From contig CAJTZS010000015.1 of NCBI GenBank assembly GCA_910584055.1, forward strand, positions 1 to 64,000: 64,000 bases of DNA, read 5' to 3'. The stretch is from an uncultured Muribaculaceae bacterium (GTDB lineage: Bacteria > Bacteroidota > Bacteroidia > Bacteroidales > Muribaculaceae). Of this stretch, positions 51,559-60,179 are shown piece by piece. Positions within the stretch are counted from its first letter, which is position 1. Every line of letters starts with the position of its first letter. The position numbers and the translations under genes are program-made. Under the pieces are notes generated by a model. It saw nothing but the letters and a program-made list of their open reading frames with translations, did no database searches and was not told the DNA's origin.

Positions 51559-51747
51559 TAAGTAAGTGATTTAATTAAACCGATAATAAAAGAAAAGTTA
51601 TATCTCACATATCATAAACTTGTCTTTTTCGGTGCTTTCCGCCAAATTTCATCAGTCGCTATGCGGGCATAGCGACTGATGAAACTCGCGAAAACCACTC
51701 GAAAAATCCTGCGTTTATAATATGTGTTTAATCTGAACACTTACTTA
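51559..51747 (+). repeat. Hairpin repeat element, copy 6 (symmetrised)
   Basis: Terminal arms 51559-51580 and 51726-51747 belong to the TAAGTAAGTGA type of copies 2 and 3. The apical part differs from all the others: TTTCATCAGTCG is followed after the apical stem by its own complement CGACTGATGAAA instead of CTCCTTCTTCA, making a long perfect hairpin (about 51648-51684). The right end supplies the last codons and stop of the fau gene. Confidence 0.85.
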
Positions 51748-52298
51748 TCATACTTATTGATAACTATACATGTATTTTGAGTAATGACAATATCCATTTT
51801 CACATCATGCTGTTCAACCGGTATTTCATCGAGCATCTGGAATTCATAGCCGATACCGATTTTTGTGGCTTTAGTTGTTTTCAAGAGCCTATCATAAAAG
51901 CCTTTTCCTCTCCCAAGCCTATTCCCTTTTCGATCATAAGCAACAGCCGGCACCACTATAAGCTCAATATCGTCGGGATTTATGGTATTGTTACCCGTTG
52001 GTTCCTCAATATGAAAAGCACCCAGTTCAAGACGAGTCTCGTCGTAAGGCAAAATGTCAAGATTCACACCGTTGACTCTTGGGAGATAGAAGTGTTTTTT
52101 ATCGCTCCATTTTGCAAGGAAGCCGTGTGTGGATAATTCATCTGGCAACGAATGGTACATAAGTATATGGTTTGCCATAATGAATGCTGCGCTCTTTTCA
52201 AGTTGCGCAAACACTTCTTCAGCCGCAGCGATGCGTTCCGATTCAAGAAGCATTGATCTCATCGCCTTTATTTTTTTTCTAATCTCATTCTTTTCCAT
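51741..52298 (-). CDS. 5-formyltetrahydrofolate cyclo-ligase
   Basis: 185 residues. It converts 5-formyl-THF to 5,10-methenyl-THF using ATP, recycling a folate storage form. Family features: an N-terminal helix with KKIKAMRS, the MYHSLPDELSTHGF segment and the nucleotide loop RKGNRLGRGKGFYDRLL. The last codons and the TAA stop lie within the terminal arm of repeat copy 6, so insertion of the element probably fixed this C-terminus. It is the last gene of the minus-strand group headed by ftsK. Confidence 0.93.
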   Translation of the reverse strand: MEKNEIRKKIKAMRSMLLESERIAAAEEVFAQLEKSAAFIMANHILMYHSLPDELSTHGFLAKWSDKKHFYLPRVNGVNLDILPYDETRLELGAFHIEEPTGNNTINPDDIELIVVPAVAYDRKGNRLGRGKGFYDRLLKTTKATKIGIGYEFQMLDEIPVEQHDVKMDIVITQNTCIVINKYDK

Positions 52299-52314
52299 AG
52301 TATTAAGCTATTAT

Positions 52315-52345
52315 TTCTGCATGATGGCATTGCCATCATGCAGAA
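52315..52345 (-). terminator. Hairpin between the S41 protease and cyclo-ligase genes
   Basis: Perfect 14-base arms (TTCTGCATGATGGC) with a 3-base loop. No U-run follows on the minus strand, so it may be an attenuator, a processing or stability hairpin, rather than a full terminator. Confidence 0.55.
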
Positions 52346-52348
52346 TGA

Positions 52349-53968
52349 TTAATCTTTTATATCGACAGGAGATTTTCCCTCTTCCAGAATCTTCACCGCT
52401 TTCAAGACTGTCGGATCTTTCTGATTCAATATTTCGAGGAAAGTGTTGAACCCTATCAAATCTCTCGCTATTACTGCTTTCAATTGATTCAACAGCAAAT
52501 CGCGGGATTTATTTATGTAATACCACCGAGCCGGGAGTCCGTTGTTTGCTGCATATGTCACAAAATTGTTGAGAAGCATATTGTCTCGCGGCATTATTCT
52601 GGCGAGTTCCGGCATGGTGTTCTTCCCTTTGAGCATAGGTCTGTAAGTCTCGGCAAATTCACCTGCGTAACGCTGGATAAGTCCTCGGTTAAGAGCCTCA
52701 AGATAATAGGATGTATATCCTGTTGTATCCTCAGGTACGAATATATCCGGCATTATACCGCCGCCTCCATATACTGTCCTCCCATTTGGAGTGGTGAAAA
52801 TCTTGCTCTTGTCCATTTTCACCGAATCTTTTGAGTAGAATTCTCCATGATTATATCTGTCGAGGATATCAAGCTCATACTTCCCATCCCGTCCGCGCTT
52901 GTATTCTTTCTGGATACAGCGTCCGGATGGCGTATAATATCTTGCTACCGTAAGCCGCATGCCAGAACTGTCAGGCAAGACAATTGGGTTTTGCACCAGA
53001 CCTTTCCCGAAAGTTCGTCTGCCGATCACCAGTCCCCTGTCATTATCCTGAATTGCACCGGCAAAAATTTCTGAAGCAGATGCCGAAAACTCATTTGTAA
53101 GCACAGTCACCTCAACGTCCTGGAATTGTCCGTTCCCGTCGCTGATTGCCATTGTTTCATTTTCAGGTCTTCTTCCCTGAGTGTAAACAATCATTTTACC
53201 GGCAGGAAGGAACTCGTTTGCCATGAATATTGCCTGATCCATGAATCCGCCGGAGTTGCCGCGAAAATCAAGCACAAACTTTTGAGCACCTTTTTTTCTG
53301 AGTTCGACAAGCGCATTGAAAAACTCATTATAGGTTGTCCGTGCAAATTTGCTTACCCTCATATAACCGATCTTATCGGTAAGCATATATTTCGAATCTA
53401 CGCTATATTCCGGTATTTTATCACGAGTGATGTCGAAAGTCAAATTTTTAGCCATTCCTCGCCGTTTAACTTTCAACGAGACTTTTGTCCCTTCTTTCCC
53501 TCGAAGATGCTTAAACACATCCTGATTTGTTATCTTATCTCCGTAAAGAGCTTTCCCATCTGCTTCAAGAATCATGTCTCCGGGCTGAAGTCCAACAAGT
53601 TCTGCCGGGCCTCCGGGCACAACTTCAATAACTTTAACTGTATCGGAGAGTATCTGAAACGATACACCAACTCCTCCGAACGCACCTTCAAGTTCCTCGT
53701 TGGTTGATGTCAGTTCGGATTTTGGTATATAAGCAGAGTGAGGATCAAGTGAAGCTAACAAATCAGGGATTGCAGTCTCCATCAGTGAGTCTACATCAAT
53801 TTCGTCAACATATTGGCTCCGTATCAATCCTAATATCGTTTGCATTTTCTCTTGACCCGGAGTCAATTTCCTTACAGCTTCATATTTCCCTATAAAGACA
53901 CCTCCTATTATCCCTGCGGAAATTGCCACGGGAAGCAGAATTGCAGATATGTTTCTTTTTTTTGCCAT
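52349..53968 (-). CDS. S41 family C-terminal processing peptidase with PDZ domain
   Basis: 539 residues. Membrane anchor or signal at about 8-26, a PDZ domain (about 95-185, GVGVSFQI to FDITRDK), then the S41 core with the catalytic Ser in NEFSASASEIFAGAI and the Lys in RRTFGKGLVQ. Beyond residue 365 is a C-terminal extension common in Bacteroidetes versions. It is a periplasmic serine protease of the Prc/CtpA type that trims or degrades proteins from the C-terminal end. It lies between dCMP deaminase and the cyclo-ligase in a tight gene group. Confidence 0.94.
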   Translation of the reverse strand: MAKKRNISAILLPVAISAGIIGGVFIGKYEAVRKLTPGQEKMQTILGLIRSQYVDEIDVDSLMETAIPDLLASLDPHSAYIPKSELTSTNEELEGAFGGVGVSFQILSDTVKVIEVVPGGPAELVGLQPGDMILEADGKALYGDKITNQDVFKHLRGKEGTKVSLKVKRRGMAKNLTFDITRDKIPEYSVDSKYMLTDKIGYMRVSKFARTTYNEFFNALVELRKKGAQKFVLDFRGNSGGFMDQAIFMANEFLPAGKMIVYTQGRRPENETMAISDGNGQFQDVEVTVLTNEFSASASEIFAGAIQDNDRGLVIGRRTFGKGLVQNPIVLPDSSGMRLTVARYYTPSGRCIQKEYKRGRDGKYELDILDRYNHGEFYSKDSVKMDKSKIFTTPNGRTVYGGGGIMPDIFVPEDTTGYTSYYLEALNRGLIQRYAGEFAETYRPMLKGKNTMPELARIMPRDNMLLNNFVTYAANNGLPARWYYINKSRDLLLNQLKAVIARDLIGFNTFLEILNQKDPTVLKAVKILEEGKSPVDIKD

Positions 53969-54017
53969 TCTTCAAAGTTACTCATGTAACCTGTATTAGA
54001 GCTTGTTTAAAAAGCTC

Positions 54018-54455
54018 TTATTCACGTTCTCCAGATTTGAAAGGGAGGTAAACAACCTCAATCCCGGCTTTTTTTAGCAGTTCCAGGCCGTCTGTTATCC
54101 TGTATATGTCAGAAAAGACCACGCGTTTAATACCGGCCTGAATAATAAGCTTGGAACACTCCATGCATGGACTCGTCGAGACATAGAGCGTGCTCCCCTC
54201 GCTTGAGTTGTTGGAACGCGCCACTTTTGTTATGGCATTTGCCTCTGCATGCAAAACATATGGGAATGTTACCCCGTCCTGACTTTCGCAAACGTTATCG
54301 AAACCGGCAGGAGTGCCATTATACCCATCCGATATGATCATTTTGTCTTTAACAAGGATCGCTCCTACTTTTCGGCGCTGACAATATGAGTTTTCACTCC
54401 AGATTCCAGCCATTCTCAGATATCTGCGGTCAAGCGTGGTTTGTTTGTCTTCCAT
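54018..54455 (-). CDS. dCMP deaminase family protein
   Basis: 145 residues. Zinc-dependent cytidine/deoxycytidylate deaminase: His69 and Glu71 in HAEANAI, Cys97 and Cys100 in PCMEC. GYNGTPAGFDN is the ComEB/dCMP deaminase nucleotide segment. It converts dCMP to dUMP, feeding thymidylate synthesis. Placed 26 bases after trxB. Confidence 0.93.
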   Translation of the reverse strand: MEDKQTTLDRRYLRMAGIWSENSYCQRRKVGAILVKDKMIISDGYNGTPAGFDNVCESQDGVTFPYVLHAEANAITKVARSNNSSEGSTLYVSTSPCMECSKLIIQAGIKRVVFSDIYRITDGLELLKKAGIEVVYLPFKSGERE

Positions 54456-54481
54456 ATGCAGGATATATCGTTATAAGTTGT

Positions 54482-55435
54482 TTAAACAGTTTCCAAGTCA
54501 TTTTCAAGGATAAATCTTTCAGCATCTATTGCTGCGCGGCAACCGGTTCCGGCTGCGCTCACTGCCTGACGATATATAGGGTCTGCACAATCTCCTGCTG
54601 CAAAAACACCTGCAATATTGGTGCTTGTATAAGGAGAGTTTACTTTTATATACCCTTCTTCGTCCATATCGATTTGTCCTTTGAAGATTTCTGTGTTCGG
54701 TTTATGCCCTATTCCAAGGAAGAATCCATCAATCTGGATATTGAGTTCTTCCTGCTCAGGTTTGCCGAGGTGGCGCACAAGCCGGGCGCCCTCAACGCCT
54801 TCTTCTCCAAATAAGCCGACGGTATTGCAATTGAAAAGGATTTCAATGTTGTCGCGTTCATTCACGCGCTTTTTCATGATATCCGATGCGCGTAGATAAT
54901 CTTTCCTGACAATCATATAAACTTTTTTTGCCAGAGTGGAAAGGTAAAGCGCCTCTTCGCATGCTGTATCTCCGCCGCCGACAACAGCAACAGTTTTCTT
55001 CCGATAGAAGAAGCCGTCGCATGTGGCACAAGCACTGACCCCCAATCCCTTGTATTTCTCTTCGTCCGGCAGTCCGAGATATTTAGCTGATGCTCCTGTG
55101 GATATGATTACAGTGTCAGCAATCACAACATTTCCTTTATCATCTACGCAACGGAAAGGGCGTTTCGAGAAGTCAACAATCTCTATGATTCTTGCCACGA
55201 CTTTTGTCCCGAACCGTTCCGCCTGATCGCGGAGCTGTTGCATCATTTCCATACCTTGAATTCCATTGGGATATCCGGGAAAATTCTCTATTTCAGTTGT
55301 CTGGGTGAGCTGCCCTCCGGGCTGGTTTCCTTCATAAATAACGGGATTGAGATTAGCTCGCGAGGCATATATAGCCGCAGTGTAACCGGCAGGCCCTGAA
55401 CCTATGATCAATACCTTGGCTCTTTCTTCAGTCAT
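54482..55435 (-). CDS. trxB: Thioredoxin-disulfide reductase
   Basis: 317 residues. FAD-binding GSGPAGYTAAIYASRA at the start, the redox pair Cys136-Cys139 (CATC), an NADPH-binding GGGDTACEEALYL and the C-terminal FAD segment FAAGDC. It reduces thioredoxin with NADPH. It belongs to the ftsK-lolA-trxB-dCMP deaminase group. Confidence 0.97.
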   Translation of the reverse strand: MTEERAKVLIIGSGPAGYTAAIYASRANLNPVIYEGNQPGGQLTQTTEIENFPGYPNGIQGMEMMQQLRDQAERFGTKVVARIIEIVDFSKRPFRCVDDKGNVVIADTVIISTGASAKYLGLPDEEKYKGLGVSACATCDGFFYRKKTVAVVGGGDTACEEALYLSTLAKKVYMIVRKDYLRASDIMKKRVNERDNIEILFNCNTVGLFGEEGVEGARLVRHLGKPEQEELNIQIDGFFLGIGHKPNTEIFKGQIDMDEEGYIKVNSPYTSTNIAGVFAAGDCADPIYRQAVSAAGTGCRAAIDAERFILENDLETV

Positions 55436-55527
55436 GATATTCTGTATTTAATCGTTTAAATTTGTTATCTACAATATAAAAGAGAGGAGATGCTCATTAT
55501 ATTTAACATTTTATTATGAAAAATGGT

Positions 55528-56181
55528 CTATCTGAGATCAATAATTTGAACTTTGGGATATTTGTTTTTCGGATATTCAAATTCTGATGCATTGATAGTT
55601 CCGGTATAATCAAGTGATTTTACATTCACTGTTGTGACAGCTCCGGATTTGGGTGTCACTACAAATCTTTCAGGTTTCAATGTCTTGCCGTTCAGTGTCA
55701 CCTCAACAGACTTTATTGTATTCCGTTTTGATTTGGGAAGAAGCGTAATAACATACTTACCGGCAATCTTTTTATTCGAGAATGTGGCATTGTAACCGGC
55801 AGAATAAGTTTTTATATATTCAAGCGGATTAGACTCGGATATTTCACTTGCAGTTGGTGATACCACAGTGGTTTCTCTCGAAGAAGCATTATATGTCCAC
55901 ATATTTTTTCCGTTATACCATGATGACGCAGCAGGAGTGGAGAATCTGAATTTTGAACCGGACGCTTTTAGTGAACCATTAAAACTCCTTCCGGAAGTAG
56001 TCACTGAGAATGTGCCTGAGATACCTCTTGCATTCTTAACTGTTTCAGCAGCCCTATTCATTATTTCCATAGCAGTCGGAACACTCTTTGTTTTCGTTGC
56101 CCTTGCCACAGTTAAGTTGCAAGGCGTTGCCAACAATAGGAAAAATATAGACAGATATTTAAAAAATCCAGTTTGATTCAT
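55528..56181 (-). CDS. LolA-like outer-membrane lipoprotein carrier
   Basis: 217 residues. Signal peptide about 1-26. The rest is the curved beta-sheet of LolA-like proteins: GISGTFSVTTSGRSFNGSLKASGSKFRFSTP, WYNGKNMWTYNASSRE and the LLPKSKRNTIKSVEVTLN strands. LolA carries lipoproteins across the periplasm. It is 29 bases downstream of ftsK, as in E. coli, where lolA follows ftsK. Confidence 0.9.
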   Translation of the reverse strand: MNQTGFFKYLSIFFLLLATPCNLTVARATKTKSVPTAMEIMNRAAETVKNARGISGTFSVTTSGRSFNGSLKASGSKFRFSTPAASSWYNGKNMWTYNASSRETTVVSPTASEISESNPLEYIKTYSAGYNATFSNKKIAGKYVITLLPKSKRNTIKSVEVTLNGKTLKPERFVVTPKSGAVTTVNVKSLDYTGTINASEFEYPKNKYPKVQIIDLR

Positions 56182-56210
56182 AATGAAGAAACTTAGAATG
56201 AATTTACAGT

Positions 56211-58880
56211 TTAAATACTTGCGAGAATACTTTCAAGACCGACAGGGTCAACAAGAACCGCACGGGGTTTGCCTCCCTGTGACGGACCCACGATTCCTGC
56301 CGCTTCCAGTTGATCCATAATCTTGCCGGCTCTGTTATAGCCGATTGAATATACGCGTTGCAACGAGGATGTTGAAGCAGTGTTTGATGTGACCACTCTT
56401 CTTGCAACCTCTTCAAACAATGGATCTCTGTCTCCGACAGGCCCATTGCCCCCGCCTCCGTTGTCATCACCGTTTAGCATCGGCGGTTCCGGCAATTCAT
56501 ATGGTCCTGGGGCGTATGGCTGTTTTTCTACATATTCGCATATGGATTCAACTTCAGGGGTGTCGATAAATGCACACTGAACGCGCACCATTTCCGAATT
56601 ATTGAATATGAGCATGTCTCCTCGTCCTATAAGATGTTGTGCTCCGGGAGTGTCGAGGATAGTTTTGGAGTCAACACCAGAAGATACCTTAAAGGATATG
56701 CGGGCAGGAAAGTTCGCTTTGATTATACCTGTTATGACATTTGTAGAGGGTCGCTGGGTAGCAATTATTACATGCATCCCTACTGCCCTGGCTTTCTGCG
56801 CAAGTCTGGCTATGGGCATTTCAACATTTTTACCTGAAACCATAATGAGGTCACCGAACTCATCAACCACCACTACAATATATGGCAAAAATCTGTGCCC
56901 CTCTGTCGGATTCAATTTGCCGTCTTTAATTTTTCCGTTATATTCCTCAATATTTCTCGCATGAGCGTTCTTTAGGAGTGTATAACGGTTATCCATCTCA
57001 ATACAAAGGGAATTGAGAGTGGCCTCCACTTTCTGCATGTCCGTAATAACAGGCTCGTCAGTGTCAATATCTTCCGGTATGACGGCAAGGTAATGGTTCT
57101 TTAGCTTGTTGTACAAACTAAATTCCACCTGTTTGGGATCTATCATCACAAATTTAAGTTGTGATGGACTTTTGCAATATAATAAAGATGTGATAATTGC
57201 ATTGAGACCTACGGATTTGCCCTGTCCTGTCGCACCCGCAACAAGCAAATGAGGCATTTTTGCAAGATCTGCGATATATACTTCGTTGGATATCGTAGAG
57301 CCGAGGGCTATGGGCAGGTTGTATTTGCTCTCCTGATATTTTTTTGATTTGATCACCGTCTGCATCGAAACCGTAAGAGGATCCTTGTTGGCAACCTCAA
57401 TTCCAACCGTGCCCTTACCGGGTATCGGAGCTATAATTCTGACGCCTCTCGCAGAAAGGCTTAACGCTATATCATCGACCAGGCTACGGATTTTCGCTAT
57501 TTTAATTCCTTTGTCCGGAACAATCTCATAGAGTGTTACTGTCGGTCCTACCGTCGCCTCTATCCTTGTGATTGGAATACCGAAATCGAGGAGAGTCTTC
57601 TGTATCTTGGCCTTGTTTTCCAATTGCTCATCCGCATCGACACTGATTTTTGTTACACCTTCCCGCATCAGATCATATGGCGGGAACTTGTATTTATGCT
57701 CTGCCTCAAAATCCAGTTGAGATGTGTAGTGACGTTTCCCATCCTGGTCAATCTGATTGACTTTGACTACCATTGTAGAAGTGTCTGAGTCCAGGACAGA
57801 AGATTCTTCAACTGATGTATTTGTGTTGTCATTATTATCGGTCAATTCAGCCGGATTCTTGATATCGTCGTCAATGTCACTTATATGATTATCGCTTAGA
57901 GAATCATCATGGGCTATACTGTCATCATTTGTGACATCGTTTTCATCGTTTTCAAGAACATACGTATTGACGAACGAGACTTGTGTGTCATCTTCCGGAA
58001 CATCAATTATGTCGGATGTGGATAATGTAACGCTTTCTCCTGCTTTGATGTCATCGATATGCTCTTCCTGTTCATCGCGTCTTAACGCCTCTTCGCGGGC
58101 AAGGATTGCTGCCTTCTCTTCTGCCGCTATTCTTTTCCGTTCGGCTCGTTCATTATATTTTCGACGAATCCAGGAAATGAAATCGTTCAGGCATATAATA
58201 ATAAATAAAGCCACCATGAAAAAGCACAGGATATAAGAGCCATATCCTAAAAAGCTATTTATGAATTCATAAACATAATGGGCATGATATCCACCCCAGT
58301 TGACATAAGTATTAGTGACGACACTTGATATGCCGACTATAAGTGACAATGTGATTAGCGCCACAAAACATTTGATAGTGAAATTGACACTCTTAAACCG
58401 TGGCTTTCCGATAAGGAGTTTCATACTCATGGCAGTGAGCCAGACAATTATCACAAAGGAACCTATGCCAAAACTTCTATTGATAAGAAACTCTGATAGG
58501 CGAGCCCCCCCTTCTCCGCCATGGTTCGCTATTCTTACGGCACCTCCAACAGGAGTGGAGTTTATGACAGATTGATCTTTTATGCAGGCTGTGAAATATG
58601 AAAGGAAAGATATAAGCAGATACACAGCGAGGCATCCGAGAAAAATGCCGAGAATTTGTCGCAGTGTGGAAGATGTCAGAAAATTCCTGACGCTTACGAA
58701 TATATCTGGAGTCTGTTTTACAGAGGTGTTATTGTTTTTTGATTGTTTGGTTTTAGGTGCGTGTCGCCGGGATGTCGAGCCGCCTTTCTTTTTCTCTTGA
58801 ACATCAGTGTCGCCCAGTGTTGTCACGGGTGACTCTTCATTAGTATCAATATGCGGAGTGTAACTTTCGTAGTTGTTCAT
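56211..58880 (-). CDS. ftsK: DNA translocase FtsK
   Basis: 889 residues. Four membrane segments (about 75-100, 135-160, 170-195, 210-235), an acidic Asp/Asn/Ser-rich linker (about 250-390), then the motor: Walker A GATGQGKS, Walker B VVVDEFGDL. The C-terminal gamma domain (about 820-889; YSIGYNRAGKIMDQLEAAGIVG) is the winged helix that reads KOPS-type sequences and contacts XerD. It moves chromosome ends at the division septum. Its promoter sits in the short gap after the L,D-transpeptidase gene. Confidence 0.97.
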   Translation of the reverse strand: MNNYESYTPHIDTNEESPVTTLGDTDVQEKKKGGSTSRRHAPKTKQSKNNNTSVKQTPDIFVSVRNFLTSSTLRQILGIFLGCLAVYLLISFLSYFTACIKDQSVINSTPVGGAVRIANHGGEGGARLSEFLINRSFGIGSFVIIVWLTAMSMKLLIGKPRFKSVNFTIKCFVALITLSLIVGISSVVTNTYVNWGGYHAHYVYEFINSFLGYGSYILCFFMVALFIIICLNDFISWIRRKYNERAERKRIAAEEKAAILAREEALRRDEQEEHIDDIKAGESVTLSTSDIIDVPEDDTQVSFVNTYVLENDENDVTNDDSIAHDDSLSDNHISDIDDDIKNPAELTDNNDNTNTSVEESSVLDSDTSTMVVKVNQIDQDGKRHYTSQLDFEAEHKYKFPPYDLMREGVTKISVDADEQLENKAKIQKTLLDFGIPITRIEATVGPTVTLYEIVPDKGIKIAKIRSLVDDIALSLSARGVRIIAPIPGKGTVGIEVANKDPLTVSMQTVIKSKKYQESKYNLPIALGSTISNEVYIADLAKMPHLLVAGATGQGKSVGLNAIITSLLYCKSPSQLKFVMIDPKQVEFSLYNKLKNHYLAVIPEDIDTDEPVITDMQKVEATLNSLCIEMDNRYTLLKNAHARNIEEYNGKIKDGKLNPTEGHRFLPYIVVVVDEFGDLIMVSGKNVEMPIARLAQKARAVGMHVIIATQRPSTNVITGIIKANFPARISFKVSSGVDSKTILDTPGAQHLIGRGDMLIFNNSEMVRVQCAFIDTPEVESICEYVEKQPYAPGPYELPEPPMLNGDDNGGGGNGPVGDRDPLFEEVARRVVTSNTASTSSLQRVYSIGYNRAGKIMDQLEAAGIVGPSQGGKPRAVLVDPVGLESILASI

Positions 58881-58912
58881 CTAAAGGTAAAAGCAATTTG
58901 CGCTTTTAAATA

Positions 58913-58942
58913 CAAAATTAATGAAATTTCCTCAATAAACAA
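58913..58942 (-). promoter_or_regulatory. Promoter of ftsK
   Basis: Minus strand TTG (58940-58942 complement), 19-base spacer, TAATTTTG (58913-58920 complement). The -33 box lies in the last codons of the L,D-transpeptidase gene. Leader of about 29 bases. Confidence 0.6.
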
Positions 58943-59900
58943 CTTCATTATTTGCAGTATCTTTTTCCAATTCAATTATAGAGTCGTAAACTTGCTCCGG
59001 AAGGGTGTCGTTAACGGTTAGTGTATCGGGCTCAGCTTCAGGCTCGGGTGTTATTTCCTGCTTTGTCTTAGGCTCTTTTGCGTTCGCCGAAGTAGGTATC
59101 CAGGGGATATCGTATCCTTCCTTGACATTCTGTTCCATATCTTTACGGCCGGGAATAACAATTACGGGCATCCCGATTTCTACAAGTTCTACAAGTTCAA
59201 GGATATTTTCATTTGTTATCCTAATGCATCCGTGACTCGTTCTTGCCCCTATGCTCCATGGTGCGCAGGTGCCATGAATGCCGATTTGGGAAGTTCCGGG
59301 GATTCTAAGCCTGATGAATCTCGGACCGAACTGCCCTTTCTTTTTTGATGTCACTCCATTGTCATCCGTGAAGAGCCATTCAGTGCTGTCATAGATTCCT
59401 TCCACTGAGAAAAAACCTTCGGGAGTCCTGGAATCTCCTTTTTCGTGTTTGGTTCCGTAATTTTTTGCGCAAGCCATGCCATATGACTTTTGTAGATTGC
59501 CATATTTATCAAATAACATAACTTTCATTCTGCTTTTATCGACAGCAATGAATCCAGAGTATACATTATTCAGTAATTTTTTTACATATTCCGGTGATTT
59601 TTCTATCATCTGCGGCAATATACCGTTTCGATATGATTCCCAGTTTTCGGAAGTGCGCATGAAATCCAACAGGTCTTCCGGATCGTCGCTCAATACTGCA
59701 ACTCTCGGTGTCTCTATGATTTCACATAGTGTATCCGCATTTTCTGATGATATTAACGTGTCGTGAGCCACATCAATTTCTTCAACAACTTTATGTCTAT
59801 GTTGCCGACAAGACGGGCTAATGAAAAACGCCATCAACGAGACGATAGCAAAGGTACCCGTTGACAGCACTAAATTTTTTATGTTTTTTACTAAGCTCAT
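58932..59900 (-). CDS. L,D-transpeptidase (YkuD family)
   Basis: 322 residues. N-terminal membrane or signal segment (about 9-30, with a possible lipobox-like SPSC), a linker, then the YkuD catalytic domain (about 110-245) with GIHGT and the active-site SHGCIR. It forms 3-3 peptidoglycan cross-links or attaches proteins to the wall. The tail (about 265-322) is acidic and of low complexity. A TAATTTTG box (59913-59920 complement) lies 13 bases upstream, so the leader would be under 10 bases. Confidence 0.93.
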   Translation of the reverse strand: MSLVKNIKNLVLSTGTFAIVSLMAFFISPSCRQHRHKVVEEIDVAHDTLISSENADTLCEIIETPRVAVLSDDPEDLLDFMRTSENWESYRNGILPQMIEKSPEYVKKLLNNVYSGFIAVDKSRMKVMLFDKYGNLQKSYGMACAKNYGTKHEKGDSRTPEGFFSVEGIYDSTEWLFTDDNGVTSKKKGQFGPRFIRLRIPGTSQIGIHGTCAPWSIGARTSHGCIRITNENILELVELVEIGMPVIVIPGRKDMEQNVKEGYDIPWIPTSANAKEPKTKQEITPEPEAEPDTLTVNDTLPEQVYDSIIELEKDTANNEVVY

Positions 59901-59912
59901 AACTTGCGGCTA

Positions 59913-59945
59913 CAAAATTAGTTATTATATCTGATTTATCATCAA
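59913..59945 (-). promoter_or_regulatory. Promoter of the L,D-transpeptidase gene
   Basis: Minus strand TTG (59943-59945 complement), 22-base spacer, TAATTTTG (59913-59920 complement). The predicted start is near 59909. Confidence 0.55.
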
Positions 59946-60008
59946 GACTTCGATAAAATGTTATGGGATTAGATATAATTGCAGATTTTTTAGTAAATTC
60001 GCACTTCG

Positions 60009-60179
60009 ATGAGCACATCTAAAGTCATAGGAATCGTTATACTCGTCATAATATGGATATGGCTTGTATGGTTGTTGTTGTCGGCAGGGGGTATGAATTT
60101 GAAGAATATTCTGATTGCGGCAATGACAGGTATCATCATCTTTGTGCCGTTATATAAAAAATATTTTGGCAAGGAATGA
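60009..60179 (+). CDS. 56-residue membrane protein coupled to dxs
   Basis: A short frame starting ATGAGCACATCT. The protein has two hydrophobic segments (about residues 6-27, VIGIVILVIIWIWLVWLLL, and 34-49, NILIAAMTGIIIFVPLY) and a basic end (KKYFGKE). Its stop overlaps the dxs start as ATGA (60176-60179), which supports translation. Function unknown; no family recognised. A TAAATTCG box ends 8 bases before the ATG, suggesting a near-leaderless mRNA. Confidence 0.7.
   Translation: MSTSKVIGIVILVIIWIWLVWLLLSAGGMNLKNILIAAMTGIIIFVPLYKKYFGKE

Noticed and set aside
9734..51747. CRISPR array from the recurring TTTCATCAGTCG repeats
   Set aside because: Copies are dispersed over 50 kb as palindromic elements, not clustered with unique spacers, and no cas genes are present.
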